A stretch of 64,000 nucleotides of DNA from Castanea sativa (GCF_040712315.1 NC_134017.1:7532001-7596000); one strand, 5' to 3'. Shown: positions 33,717 to 46,560, numbered from the stretch's first letter. A program made the numbers and translations. The notes: generated by a model not told the origin, from the letters alone.

Positions 33717-36423
33717 TTAGCTTTTCAATAACCAATTCAACTTTATCACTGTATTCACATAAATCCAATCTCTTATGTCATCAGAAAATCTGAAACAGGA
33801 ATGCCTCCAGGTCCTATTGAAGAAGAGAGCTCCACAAATTGCCCAAAAGCCAGCTGCAAATCCAACTCCCATACCTAGATAGAAGCTGGAATTTATAGAG
33901 TCATCTTCAGCACTGCCAGTTGGTGATCTCTTCAAAGATTCTTCCTCTATTGTGCAATTTTTTGGAAGAGGATCACCACATAGTTGAGGATTGCCAACAT
34001 AGCTGAGTGCATCAAAAGATTGAAGCTGGGTGCTTGAAGGAATCCTACCATAGAAGTTGTTGTAAGACAAATCCAAGTAACTAAGAAATGTCAAATTAGA
34101 CACGCTTGGCGGAATTATCCCCGATAGATGATTTCTTGAGAGATCGATTGACTCCAACTCTTTCATGCTCCCAATTTTTTCTGGTATCTTTCCCATCAAA
34201 TGATTTCGAGACAAATTCAAAAAACGTAATTCAAAAAGAACACAAATTTCAGTAGGGATTGATCTAGACAAGTTGTTATTTGAAAGGTCTATGATCTTAA
34301 CAAATTCTAGATTCCTTGCATATTCCAATTCCTTACCTTTGGGAACCAACTTAAGATTCTCAATGTAGGATACATAACCATACATATATTTTAAAGGTTC
34401 AAAAGGAAAAACTTGAATATTGGGTTCTGGTAGTGCCATGGCACTAATATTTTTCAAGCAATTTGGTATGACACCAAATAGACTATTATCAGCAAGATCC
34501 AATACTCTAAGAGAAGAAAGTTGGCATATTTGTGGAGGTATACGACCTTTAAATTCATTTGATCTTAGACGAAGAACTAACAAATTTGTCATTTCTCCAA
34601 TCCAGGGTGGTATGATCCCTGTCAAATGATTATTACCTATATCAATGAGCCCAAAATTTGAGCAATTTTTGAATGATGAAGGAATATCTCCAGAGATGTT
34701 ATTGTTTTGTAAACGCAATGATTGGAGATTAACTAAAGCCCCCATGGAGTAGGGAATTCTACCTGCTAGACTATTACTCCCTAAGTTTAAATGGATCAAA
34801 GACTTCCAATACCTCCAACAATGAGAAAGTTCTCCTGACAATAGATTGTTTGATACATCTAAGACCACTAATTTATTCTTTCTAATTACCTTTTGGCATA
34901 AGAAAGTGGAAATAGGTCCAGAATATGAGTTATTAGCTATATTGAGCACTTTGACATTTTCAGACAATAGTGGAAAGCGACCCTTGAAGTGATTAGATCT
35001 TAGATTTATAACAGTAGAATTCAGAAAAATATTCGACAAATCCCCTTCTATGTGGTTGTCAGATAGATCGATAGCTTCAACATTTGAAGTCCAATTCCAA
35101 AACCAACTTGGAGCCTTGCTTGAAATTCCTGACGTTGACATATCCAAAAACCCAAGGGATCTTTGTGATTGTAGCCATGAAGGAAAATTAGGACCTATCT
35201 TGATTGAGCTCATGGAGACATACTCAAGTTGAAAGGGGGGAACCCAATTGGAATTGACATTAAAGAACAATTGTGTTTGAGACATAGAGAGATCCTTTAG
35301 TTTTGATAGTTTTTTGAAATGCCCTTCATTTATAGTTCCTGTTAAGAAATTATTTTGGATATATAACTCCTCTAGATTTGAGAGAAGCCCAAGACTCTTT
35401 GGAATGGTGCCATTCAACTGATTTTGGTTGAGGGATAATGTTCTCATATGAGATAAATTCCCAACAGATAAAGGGATAGGACCATTTAAAGAATTAAAAG
35501 AGAGATCGAGATATGTTAGATGCTTAAGCTGGCCTAATGACTCTGGAATTTTTCCAATTAGATGATTGGGATACAAGGATAGATATTCCAATTTCTCTAA
35601 ATTGAAAATGCTAGGCGGTATCTCGCCTTTCAAAGAACTATCGTCCAGGTAAAGCTTTAAGAGACTTGTACTGAGATTAGAGAACCAATTAGGTATCTCA
35701 TGATTGAAATGATTTCCAGAAAGATAAAGTACTTGAAGAGATGTGAAATTGACAAATCCAAGAGATGGATTCAAACTATCAAGCTTACAATTGGACAAGT
35801 ATAGCTCAGAAAGAGAGGAGAACTTACTCATTATTTGAAGCCAATCAGCTTCTTTGTGAAGGTCAACTGAGCTTAGGTCAATGTATCGAATGGAAAAAAG
35901 ACCAGACATCCAATAAAGATTATCTGCATAGAGATCAAAATTAGATCCAAGATACAGATAGCAAAGGCTTGAAAGGTTCCCAAGCTGATGAGGAATGAGT
36001 CCAGAGAAGTTGGCGTCTGAGAGGTCAAGATGTGTGAGATTACCCATTGAGCCAAGGAACGTTGGAATAGGAGTACGATTAAAGTCATTGAAACTCAAGT
36101 CCAAGTAATTCAAAAACTCTAATTCAAGCAATGAGCGACTAATTTCACCCCCTATCCCGGTATACGCTAGGTGGAGCTCTGTGACTCGACTGGTTTTGTT
36201 ATCACAATGAACACCATCCCATCTACAGCAATCTTCTTTGGCTAGACCAGGATGAGAGTAAGTTGAAAGGATCAATGAGGCCTCGTTTGAGGCTAAGAAG
36301 TGCTTGCTTGTCTTTTTCATTGCAAGAGACCTCATTTGACATTGTTTTGAAGAAGCTTAAACTAAAGGTAGCAGCAAAGAACCATAGTAAGAAAAGCACA
36401 TGAGTTGCACAAGAGGCACCCAT
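33717..36423 (-). pseudogene. RLP1: EIX2-like LRR receptor-like protein, one frameshift
   Basis: The start is the ATG at 36423 (MGASCATHVLFLLWFFAATF), giving a signal peptide, then the LRRNT motif VSCNEKDKQALLSLKRGL. After LLSSWS the frame is lost. EDCCRWDGVHCDNKTSRV continues one base out of phase, because the T-run at 36237-36239 on the plus strand has one base more than expected. The rest is one long open frame of about 25-30 LRRs (xxLxxLxLxxNxLxGxIP). An island region lies near corrected residues 655-700 and separates the last four LRRs. Then come LRRCT (GNPQLCGDPLPKNC), an acidic stretch, a GMGVGFAAG transmembrane helix with tandem GxxxG, and a short tail without kinase. Corrected length is about 901 residues, normal for Cf/Ve/EIX-type RLPs, which bind SOBIR1-type kinases at the plasma membrane to sense microbes. 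It is a pseudogene unless the extra base is a sequencing error. Confidence 0.88.
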
Positions 36424-36516
36424 GACAAAGGAAAAACAAAAATGAAGGCAGAGAAGCTGAGTGTGAGTAGTGGAGGTGATGCAATTGGAGACTACTAGGT
36501 CGTGATAATATATACT
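36424..36516 (-). promoter_or_regulatory. RLP1 leader and TATA box
   Basis: The minus strand has GTATATATTA at about 36507-36516 roughly 85-90 bp before the ATG, followed by 'tcacctccactactcacact'. RLP2 has the same arrangement, so the core promoter was copied with the gene. Confidence 0.6.
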
Positions 36517-37139
36517 GATGAATCTACTGGGTGTGAACTGATAATATATTCTGATGAGACTTTGACTTATTCAAAAAATTATAGTGATTCTTCAAAACAA
36601 TCATTATCTTATCAATATAATTTTTTCAATGAAGACTTTGACTTGTTGCCTTCAGCCAAACGCCAAAAGATCAATACCGTCTTTCACTTTAGCGCGTAGA
36701 AATAATTGTTTATTGTGTATCAAAGTCATCAAGACTTTGACCTATTTACCTTTTTTTTTTTTTGGTTCGGTGACTTGTTTTGCAAAGTCATCAGGAAAGG
36801 TTTTTTATCCAATGAGCACATTGTATATGTCTTTGGTCTAACCTTCGGCATTTTGTCCCTTTCTTTCGGTTTTGTTACTCCTATATTGCAGAAAAATAAA
36901 ATCTCATGTATGGAACTCTGTTTATTGCACAAAAGTAAATTCTTATTTAAGTTCAGCATTAAATGACATGATTGCGGATTGGTTACTATTTAAAGGTTGA
37001 TACCTTTGCCCAATATTCTACTAGTTGATATAAACAATAAGATCTATTTAAATTTAGACATTGGATATTCATTGGAAAAAGTAATGTAGTAATTTTTGTG
37101 CTCGTGGTTTCCTAATTCCCAGCAATTTAGATCTACTTA
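36517..37139. other. RLP1 upstream region with TTGAC motifs
   Basis: Contains repeated 'gactttgactt', 'gacttgttgcc' and 'ggttcggtgacttg' phrases related to the W-box-rich repeat family and to 58.17-58.20 and 60.0-60.5 kb. No gene. Confidence 0.5.
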
Positions 37140-37460
37140 TCAGCCAAATTTGGGCACTTCAAAGTTCAAACTATAGCAGTGCCCATGCATGCTACAATGA
37201 GTGGAACCCCAGCTATTCAATAACCATAATATTCCAGACCAGCCAATTACTGCTATTGTTGTCACACCTGTATTGGCATGACAACAACACCAGCGACACC
37301 ATTGCTTCCGGGATTCCATCCCCATGCATGCGTGGAGAATTCCCCTTGTCTTCCAATCCCTCCATTGTCCTTTATGTCCTTACAGCGTGTAATTTGGATC
37401 CTCAAGATCTTGCAAAACTAGAGGCATGTAGAGATCATATTAAGTGCTAAAAAGCATATG
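37140..37460 (+). pseudogene. Possible F-box-like gene fragment, copy A
   Basis: About 37355-37450 reads PSIVLYVLTACNLDPQDLAK then LEACRDHIK, which has the look of an F-box-like helix segment. Upstream DNA ('caaatttgggcacttcaaa', 'attgctattgttg.cacacc') is duplicated at 38345-38580. It is an isolated fragment with no other exon. The assignment is weak. Confidence 0.3.
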
Positions 37461-38339
37461 CGTTTTTGTTGGGATGTTTTATGTTAGAAGCTTTATTCTA
37501 ATTAAAGTCCATGCTGATATGTTCCCAATATCATTTTGCATGACCATCCTAGAAGGGCTGATCCTTATCTATATTGACCTATTCATTTCTAGTCAGTTTT
37601 TGAAAAATTAGTTTGTCCAAGTACTTATGCTCTAATGGAGTTAATATTTGGATCAAATTTTCCATGCTAAAGGTTGGTTTTTTGGTGAACTAATTTCCAT
37701 CAGTGCTTTTGATACAATAATTAAGGAATGAGCATCACTAGAATTAGATTAGAAAATGAGAGTACACAAAAAATACACATCTGGAAATTCATTTAGAGGA
37801 CATTTGTCTGGAACACAAGGCTCATGATTGATTAAAATCTCATATGACATGATTTCATTAGTGATAATATGGGCTTTAAGCCAAACCCTCATAAATCAAT
37901 GCTCACCCCACACAAGTGATGAGATGTGCTAGATTCATTGGACACAATAAAAATCCCCTGTTACATTTTATTTGTCACCAATTGCAATTTGCTATATGTC
38001 ATTTTTTTTCCTATTAAAGTAATCAAGTTGATGATGACAAAGAAAATCAGACATAATATAATATAGCTGGTGGAACATAAACTTGAACACTCATAGCAAA
38101 ACAATGGACTTTTATATTCCACTTGATGATCAATTTTCACATAGCCGCTTAGATTTCTTCACTAGTATCAATGTTATCAGACTTTTTTACTTCTTTTGGT
38201 TAACAATTCACTTCCCCCACTGTGGCATAATTTTCCATTATGCATTTTTCACCGTGTGGCATAATTTTCATGTAAGACCATGTCAAACGTCCAACTTCTA
38301 GATTTCTTCATTAGTATCATTGTTATCAGACTTTTTGAC
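37461..38339. other. Single W-box-type repeat unit and flanks
   Basis: 37550-37980 is a paralogue of 44390-44700 and 59625-59830 ('gctgatccttatc', 'gatacaataatta', 'gctttaagccaaaccc', 'cacacaagtgatgagatgtg'). About 37980-38300 resembles 61490-61830 and 62510-62840. Confidence 0.6.
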
Positions 38340-38580
38340 TTCTACCCTCAACCAAATTTGGGCACTTCAAACTGTGGTAGTGCCCATGGATGCTACAATG
38401 AGTAAAACCCCAACTATTCAATAACATTGACATTCCCAACCATCCAATTATTGCTATTGTTGCCACACCTGTATCAACATTCCAAACCCTCCATTGTCCA
38501 TTTGTCCTTCATGTCCTTATAGCGTGTAATTTGAATCCTCAAGATATTCCAAAACTAGGGACAAGTAGAGATTATTTACA
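38340..38580 (+). pseudogene. Possible F-box-like gene fragment, copy B
   Basis: A diverged copy of 37140-37460. The segment ACNLNPQDIPKLGTSRDY is recognisable but the internal part is shortened. Confidence 0.3.
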
Positions 38581-38864
38581 TTTGAGAATGGAATTCTTTA
38601 ATTTTTAACATGTTTATACATTTAGCTCCAATAGCTCAACTGCTCAAGACAACTTGGACATGGCACCACTGAAGAGGTCTATCAGGTTGTGAACATTTTT
38701 ATGTTCTTAGACCAGAGACGATGAATGCAAGATTATGTGAAGGAACTATATTTCTCAGCCAGCAAGAAAGGAAGCAAGTTTCTGTTACAATGGTTTAGAA
38801 CTTTTATTGACAACATTGCAAAGACAAAAAAAGTAAAAACAATTGAGGAAAGAACTTTGAATGG

Positions 38865-39148
38865 ATTGAAATGGACCGAGATGGAGTAAAGTGGATCGTC
38901 TGGACTGAATGAACCAAATTGGACCGAAGTGGATTGAACGGACCAAAATGGACTGAACTGGACTAAAATGGACCAATGTGGACCGCAATACACAGCAGTG
39001 GACTTAAATAGACCAAAGTGTACCAAAATGGACCAAAATGAACTGAAATAGACCGAAATCGACCACAATAGACCGAATTGGACTGAAAGGACTAAAGTGG
39101 ACCAAAATGGAGTGAATGGACCGAAGTGGACAAAATGGGGCTCAGTGG
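38865..39148. repeat. TGGACCGAA-type short tandem array 2
   Basis: Degenerate 'aaatggaccgaa', 'agtggac.gaa' and 'ggaccaaaatggac' repeats of the same kind as at 24055-24478. No recognisable homology between the flanks of the two arrays was seen. Confidence 0.9.
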
Positions 39149-39980
39149 AACAAATACATCATCTAGAAACAACCAAGACACAATTTGGAGCATGCATGAA
39201 TTAAAAGAGTAAAATTTTGAAGCTTAAAACTGTATGATTAAAGAAATTCCCAAGTTTTTAAACCCTAGATTAGGAAAGTGCAGAAATTCAAACAATGTAG
39301 GGCAACAAACTCCTTAAAAAATGGGATATGTGAGTTATTGGTCAAATGGTCCTCTTTGATGTTCAAAATCAACATTTTGAGTCAATTGTTCGATTGGGCT
39401 ATTTAGCCGTGACCTGAAAATTTTTTTTCTAGGGATAATCCTTAGAGGTACTGAATTTTCTAGTTGCAGAAGAATGGATTTGAAAACGTTAGAGAAGGAT
39501 CTAAAGGTCTAAGATTTATTATCCAAGTCCAAGGCTTTCCAGATTCCACTCTTCTTGCAACTGTTAGGTTCGGTGATTTGGAAAATAATTATTATCAAAT
39601 TAATATTATTTTCCAAATTATCTCATTTAGGTTTCAACCTAAAAATTTAGGCACAACTAAGAGAATATAATAGATGCGTATAGTATACAGAAATGATTGT
39701 TCAATTTATACATGTAGTAAAGAATATAAAGAATATTGCAAATACATTATGCCATGTGTTGTGTATTGTCGTTGTGGAAAAGGTCATGTTTACGTGTTGC
39801 TCCCATGGGGTTGCTGAAATATAATAATAATAATATTTTTTTTTTTATAGGCTGAAATCAGAACATCCACCTTCACAATACTTCAATCTCCACATCACTA
39901 ATTACATAATATCCAGATCATGGCCCACATATTGCCCCCATTGATAGGATCATTGAAAGTATTTCATGACAAAGAATTTA
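39149..39980. other. Intergenic DNA, no supported gene
   Basis: AT-rich sequence. The ORF at about 39464-39670 shows no recognisable domain. Confidence 0.35.
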
Positions 39981-40574
39981 ATCAAGCGAAGGGCCAGCCC
40001 TTCCCTTAAGCGAGTTAGGTAGTTGCCTAAGGCCCTAAGTGGAAGGAAGACTCCAAATAAGAGGGAGTAGGGAAAAAAAATTTTAGTTTTAGGAGAAGCA
40101 CAAAAATCTGACACAGTAGAGGAAAAAATTTTTTGTTTAAGGTGAAGCACAAAACTTTGGCATATCCTTTTAACCAAAGAACAAAAATTTTGGTAAATCA
40201 AACATTATTATCCTCTAGACAAACCAAAAATCATCCAGATAAACTACAAATCCGGTCTAACATATTAACCACAAAACAATCACAAATCACAACAAATAAA
40301 ATAACTCAAAACTTTAAAAATTTTACCTTTCTCTCTAGTCTCTGCTCTCCGCCTCTCTCTGTCTCCCATTCTCTCTAATTCTCTTTCTGTCCCTTGTTCT
40401 CATGATCTCATCTGCTCTCCAGCCCTGACAACAAGCTTCCTCTTCCTCAGTTCCTCCGCCCTCTCTTATAGTCTTATTCTTTCTCAGCCAGTCAGTCGTT
40501 CCGCCCGTTCAGTAGAATTGGTTTCTCCGCCTGACTTCCTGAGCGCTTCTCTCACTCAGGTTCAGCTGTTTAGG

Positions 40575-41665
40575 GGAAATTTACACTTTACCACCCTAAA
40601 CTATGCTTCAGATTACACTTTGCACCATAAACTATTCAAATGCACAGTTTGCACTCTCAACTATGACCCTTGTTACACTTTGCACCCTAACATTAGTTTT
40701 ACCGTTAAGTTAGATGGAAATATGAAGCATGTGACTTGCACATGTGTATTGCTTAAGTAGGACAAACATAAAAGACCAAAAAACTCATCTTCCCAATCAA
40801 TTAAAAACAAAACCTTTTTTTTTTTCATCTCTCTCTCTCTCGTGCGTATGAGCTCCTCTCCCCAAATCAAAATCCCTACAACCCTAAATCCCCAAAGCAA
40901 AATCATCTTCGGCACCACCATTATTCCACCACTGCGATGAATTCCCTAAAACTATGTTCGTGTTCTTTATAAATCTTTGTAATAGGAGGTGGAATCAACG
41001 AAATCCACTGCAAAGTTGAAGATTATTGTTGGTCACCGTGCCATTAGAATTGCTGGACATCACGGTGATACAAAGGAACTTACAAAGTGGCTTGGTGATA
41101 TGAAAAGGCCAAGTGGGACTCACATAAGCAATTAAGATTTTAAAAAACCCAAAACAACATGTAGGTAATGTTCCATTTAAAATGAGACGCATAAACCATT
41201 AAAGGACCAATTTCAATTTTCATGGCTACAACAATCGCAAACCAGAACAGCAAGTGAACAAAGTATAGTTCCCCATAAAGGTACAAATCCAAAATCCAAT
41301 CCAATTACCCAACACAATTTAGAGATCTCGCGAAGACCAATCCAATTTTGTTCCCATCTCCTTGTGTAGATTGCAGTCTACAAATTTTTATATTCTTTAT
41401 GAATCTACGGTGGTGTTGAGAGAGAGATAGAAAAAAAAAATTGTTTTTAATTGATTGGGAAGAGGGGGGTTTTTGGTCTTTTACGTTTGTCCCATTTGAG
41501 TAAGTCACATGTGCAAGTCACATGCTTCATATTTCCATCCAATTTAACAGTAAAACTAACGCTGGGTGCAAAGTGTAACAAAAGTCATAGTTTAGGGTGC
41601 AAATTATGCATCCGAATAGTTTAGGGTGCAAAGTGTAATCTGGAGCATAGTTTAAGGTAGTAAAG
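40575..41665. mobile_element. Foldback/MULE-like element nested in the hAT
   Basis: Inverted arms of about 250 bp. Left: 'ttacactttaccaccctaaa', 'aactatgcttcagattacac', 'gcatgtgacttgcacatgtg' and 'aaagaccaaaaa'. The right arm is the reverse complement with few changes. Each arm repeats 'tttagggtgcaaagtgtaa'-type words. Exact ends and target duplication are uncertain; 'tcaggttc' occurs near both sides. Confidence 0.7.
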
Positions 41666-41800
41666 AAACTACAACAATACTTTTTATATAAATCAGGTTC
41701 TATTTCTCATTTGCTCTACACTTGAAATTTATTTTTTATTTTAGTCTTTATAAATATATTGTTTGATTAGAAATATCTACTAGAAAATATGCATCTGGAT

Positions 41801-41938
41801 ATGAAAAACTTAAAAAAAGAAAGATTAAGTGGATTAGTTATACTATCGATTGAAAAGGAGATGTTAGAAGAACTTGAATACAAAAATTTAATTAATCAAT
41901 TTGCATCTCAAAAGGCAAGAAAAATAGATTTTAAATAA
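41801..41938 (+). pseudogene. hAT transposase C-terminal fragment
   Basis: Reads KERLSGLVILSIEKEMLEEL then EYKNLINQFASQKARKIDFK and stop. The pattern RLS.L.ILSIE.E..E.L...LI..FAS.KARK is that of the C-terminal dimerisation region of plant hAT transposases. The rest of the protein is missing or decayed. Confidence 0.8.
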
Positions 41939-42062
41939 AATATATTATAATATAAAAATATTAAATAAATATTAATTTAATTAATATATAAGTATAAAAA
42001 ATGCCTCATTTTTAATTCTTACCTTAGGCCCCAAAATGTCTAGGCTCAGCCCTGATCAAGCG

Positions 42063-43645
42063 TACATACAAGCATGATCGGTTTAGTTTTGCAAATGCAA
42101 TAGCTCAAGAATTATAGAAAAGTAACAACCTAACACTTAAGATTTATTGTAAAAATATTGTGAAAATATTATGAAATATATATATAAAAGAACTAAACAA
42201 AAAAATTCAAAATCCACCTAACCCCACCTACCCCCACTCACCTTATCAATCTCTTGTCTCCACGTAGCTTCTATCTTCGGACTTCTTTTTCCTTTTCTTT
42301 TTTTATTTTTGTCTTTATTTTTCTCCCTTATCTCCACTCCTCCATCTTTCTTATTTTATGTTTAAAAATATTTAAACCTTTCTATTTTTTATATCACTGA
42401 TGTGTTTCACAGCTACCACATATACATTTGGTAACTTTGTTTTTTTTTTTGAGAAACCTTTTTAAGGGGTGCAACACGAGGACTTCCCAAGATGAAAAAT
42501 TTTGGTAACTTAAGTCTTAATATTATTAAGTTGTTCCGGCAAAAAAAAAAAAAAAAAAGGTTGTCACAAAGAGGAGTCCATGTAAAGTTTTTTGCACAAT
42601 GAAATACCTATTTTATAAGGCCACCAAACTTGATAATTTGCAATTGGTGGAACCACTCATAACAATATTTGCATAGTTATATAGCTCTAGCTAAAGCAAT
42701 CAAGCATACTTTTAGCCTTCAAAGAACACATATCTACGAGTGGCTAAATGTTCATCTTGGATAGTTTTAACTTTTCATATAATTTACCTTCACATATTTA
42801 TCTATTTTAATTTAGATTTTTCTATTAAAAAAATTAATTTAGATATTTATAAGTAAAAAAATGAAATTCTGATTCATGAAGAATCAAAAACAAAAATGGT
42901 TATCTATACATATCCATCTTGTGCAGTTGTAACGTTATATATAATTTTGCATTTATATATTCATCTACTTTACTTTAAATGTTTATAACTAAATAATGAA
43001 ATCTATGAATAAGTTAATTAAAAAAAATCATATTTCTACTCTTCAAAAAGTCACCAATTTTGTTTTTTCAAAAAAGACCTTTTACATTTCTTTAGAAAAT
43101 CATTTTAAAAAAAAAAAACTTTGATATACCACTAATCTAACCACTTCATAGTTTTAAAAAAAAAATAAGGCTCATTATTACTTCCGTTAAGATATTAATT
43201 ATGGGTATCTTAATTGATTAAGACCGGACTAGAAAAATGCCTTTTATATTTCCTTGAAAATTTAGAAAAAAAAAAATAAAAAATAAAAAACCTTTGACAT
43301 AACACTAACATAACTACATCTATAACTAATAATCATTAAAATTACAGCTAGCAAGAGAACATATAAAGTAATAAAGAATAAACGAAGGAAGAAAAATAGA
43401 AGTGAAATCAAATATCAATTATTATCCGTTAAATGGAAAATAAAGTCTTCTCCAAAAAAAAATGGAAAACAAAGAAGTGGTCAAGAGGAGTAAAAAAATA
43501 AAATAAAATAAAAATGACCATATAGAGGACATTAAAAACTTTACAATGCAATAAAATCAACCATTACATTCACTTAATTAAATCAATAATCAACAATTAA
43601 ACATAATAATACAAAATTTAGACTTAAAACTAATCAAACACTAAC
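42063..43645. other. AT-rich intergenic DNA
   Basis: No gene seen. Several A/T homopolymers. A possible SINE 3' remnant with a poly-T start and 'ggggtgcaacacgaggactt' at about 42440-42500. Confidence 0.4.
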
Positions 43646-43662
43646 TAGGGAATCATATTTCC

Positions 43663-43824
43663 TTTTTTTTTTTTTGATACAAGACAGAATTTCTACTCTA
43701 GCCTAATTTAAGTGTATATGTGTGTGAAACTCCCTCCTGGAAACTTGAACCCCGGCCCTTGCCCCCCACACTTCACAAGCATTTATACCTGTGGAGTGAC
43801 CATCGCACCAAGAGTGTGCGGTGG
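43663..43824 (-). mobile_element. tRNA-derived SINE
   Basis: On the minus strand it starts near 'gcgatggtcactccac', has a B-box-like 'ggggttcaagtttcc' and ends in a poly-A run (poly-T at 43663-43675). The direct repeat TAGGGAATCATATTTCC (43646-43662) and TAGGGAATTATATTTCC (43825-43841), 17 bp with one mismatch, is the target duplication. Confidence 0.85.
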
Positions 43825-43945
43825 TAGGGAATTATATTTCCTATCATAACTAAAAATGAGATGTTCTCCAATTAATAATAATAGAAATCATATAAGAAAC
43901 AAAGTTGAAAAAATTTATAATCTCATTTTTTGACATTTCATTTAA

Positions 43946-43948
<3 letters not shown>

Positions 43949-43996
<48 letters not shown>
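43949..43996. repeat. (AT)n microsatellite
   Basis: A TA dinucleotide run of about 48 bp. Confidence 0.95.
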
Positions 43997-43998
<2 letters not shown>

Positions 43999-44389
43999 CT
44001 TCATACACCATGACTTTTAAAAATCTAATGAACAATTCTACCTCTCATTTAATGTCTATGTTATGCAAATCATCAACCAATAAATATATAATGATTGTAA
44101 GAAACGTTATAGATGAGATCATGAAAATTATTATAAAACTAATTATTAAAAAAAAAAACTATTTACTAAGTTTAGGGACCAAAATAGTAATTTACCTAAA
44201 AATTATCACGTGCAATTTACGGGTCTACGTCTAATTAGACATACTTTTGATGCAAAATATTCATTTTTGGATATTTTGTATGTCTATGGTGAACTACACA
44301 ATTTATGGATGTATTAGTGTTGATAATTTTATAAAAATACTCTAACTCGGCCCCCAAGTAAAAAATCTTGGCTACACCCCTGAAAGAAA

Positions 44390-45540
44390 GGCTGATCCTT
44401 ATCAATATTGACTACGTACTTCTAGTTGGCTTATTAAAAAATTAGTTTTTCCATAAACCTATGATCTGATGGTGGAGTTAACATAAAGGTTAGGTTTTTG
44501 GGGAACTATTTTCCGTTACAGTGTTGTTCATACAATAATTAGGCAATGAGCCTTGTTAGAATATTAGAAAATGAGATTATACAGGAAATACACGTCCAAA
44601 ATTCACGTTGTGGATATTTGTGGAAATTAAGGCTCACAATTGAGTAAGATATCACCACACACAAGAGATGGGATGTAGTGATAGGTTCATTTGATGACCA
44701 TCTTTCACGAGACTGCATAGATATTTTTCATCAAGAATTGATTTACTAACATATTTGGTTTCTTTTTCGGGTGACTTGTTGACCATTAAATTATTAATTC
44801 ATTATGCAATATTTTATGTAAGGCCAAAGATTCATGTCTAGGACATTTGCATGCGTGGAAGTCATGATTAAGTAAAATATCATGAGTTTGCACTCTTAAT
44901 TACATGATTGACTTAGTGATAACATAGGCATTAAGCCAAACCCCCAAAGATCAATGCTCACCACACACAAGTGAAAAGATTTAGTGTTGGGTTCATTTAG
45001 CAACCATCTTTCACGTAGCTGTGTAGAGATTTTTCATCAATATCAAAATTATCAAGAATTTGACTTACTAACATTTTTTTTTTTTTGGTTGGCTGACTTG
45101 TTGACCATTAATCCATTATGCAATATTTTCACTGTGCAACATAATTTTCATGTATGGCCAGAGATTCATGTTGTGGATACTTGTGTGGAAGTCATGATTG
45201 AGTAAAATATCATGTGCTTGTGCTCTTAATGACATAATTGACTTAGTGATAACATAGACTTTAAGCCAAACCCCCAAAGATCAATGCTCACCACACACAA
45301 GTGATAAGATTAGTGTTGGATTCATTTGATGACTGTCTTTCATGTAACCATGTAGAGATTTTTCATCAATACCAAAATCATCAAAAATTTGACTTGTTGA
45401 CAACTTTTGTTTTTTTGTTGGGTGACTTTGTTGACCATTAATCCATTATGCAATATTTTCCACTGTGGGGCATAATTTTCATGTAAGGCCAGAAAATCAT
45501 GTTGAGAACATTTGGTGAGAGAGTGTAATTGAGTGTGCGT
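44390..45540. repeat. W-box-rich dispersed tandem repeat, cluster 3
   Basis: Units at about 44676, 44983 and 45312 ('gttcatttga', 'cttgttgaccattaatccat', 'tgcaatatttt'), spaced 307 and 329 bp. They are preceded by the same leader as at 37550 and 59625 ('gatacaataatta', 'gcaatgagcc'). Confidence 0.8.
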
Positions 45541-45689
45541 ACGTGTGTGTTTAGCAATTAGTTTGTTTCTCAAATAAATAAAATAAAAGAAAAATTGAAT
45601 GTTGAAGGCAGTGTGAACTTGAAAAAAGTGTGAGACAAATTGTAGAAATACAATCTTCATCTTCTTCCACAAAATATGGACCGACCTAA

Positions 45690-46560
45690 GGGGGGGGGGG
45701 CATAGGGGCCTGAGTCCCTCCAAACCCCAAGAAGACTTTTTTTTTTTTTTTTTCTAAGTATAATTTTTTTTATGAGTTCTACTATCGTATGCCCTTAGGA
45801 CATATATTAGTAAACCATTTTTAAAAAAAATTTATAGGAAAGTTTTTTCCTAAAAAATTTTCTAAAATAGATGATTAATGTGTGCCCTAAGAGCATACAT
45901 TAACTAGACCTTTTTTTTTTTTTTTTTTTATAAAATTTATAGTTGGGCCCCCTGTCCTCCAAGATTATTAGCTCACTAAATTAGATAAATTTATAAATTG
46001 AAAACTAGTAAATCTATAAATTGAGATTACATAGATGATTGCACTATAATATATTTAAAAACAATGGTATCTTGTAATTTTTTTTTTTTTAGTAGATGAT
46101 TGCATCTAAATGTATTATAAAACAATAATTTTGTGTATTTGTCATAGTTTGTTAATACTATATAAATACTTATTTAAAGTTTTTTTTTTCCTTGTACTCC
46201 GGCTCCCTAACTTGAAATCTTGTGTCCATCTTGCACAAAAGCATATAAAGCTGGAAGGAGGTTCGAGGCTTCATTGAGTAAGCAACTCAAGTCAACCTGC
46301 AAAAGCTAATGCAATTATCAATATGCATGTACCAAAGATAGAGAAAGAAATCATGGCTTTTTTTAGCAGATTACAAAACATCAGTTGGTGCATTGCCCAA
46401 TTCACTACATGGAATTTTAATTTATAGTGATCATTAAATAATAATAATAATTATTATTATTCCCGCAAATGCATCAATAATGTTTTTTTTTTCTTTTAAA
46501 TATATATAGGCAAGATTCAATACGATGTCTACTATTTGATAAAATAAAACTTTACATTCA
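45690..46560. other. Transposon-end debris and AT-rich DNA
   Basis: Includes a G10-11 run with 'cataggggcctgagtccctc', 'gttgggccccctgtcctcc' and 'ctccggctccctaacttg', phrases typical of decayed plant transposon ends. No paired boundaries. Confidence 0.35.

Larger units (their letters stand above)
39989..42054 (+). mobile_element. Degenerate hAT transposon
   Basis: The 8-bp duplication ATCAAGCG lies at 39981-39988 and 42055-42062. The ends are AAGGGCCAGCCC (left) and CAGGGCTGAGCC (reverse complement of right), with 'cctaaggccc' and 'ccttaggcccc' just inside. It keeps a piece of hAT transposase at 41801-41938. It is interrupted by a foldback element at about 40575-41665. Confidence 0.8.

Noticed and set aside
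34420..35232. Plus-strand ORFs inside RLP1 (also 56662-56892 and 57368-57601 in RLP2)
   Set aside because: Antisense shadows of the LRR coding frame.
43700..43830. tRNA gene suggested by the box B-like sequence
   Set aside because: No cloverleaf. The poly-A tail and target duplication mark it as a SINE.
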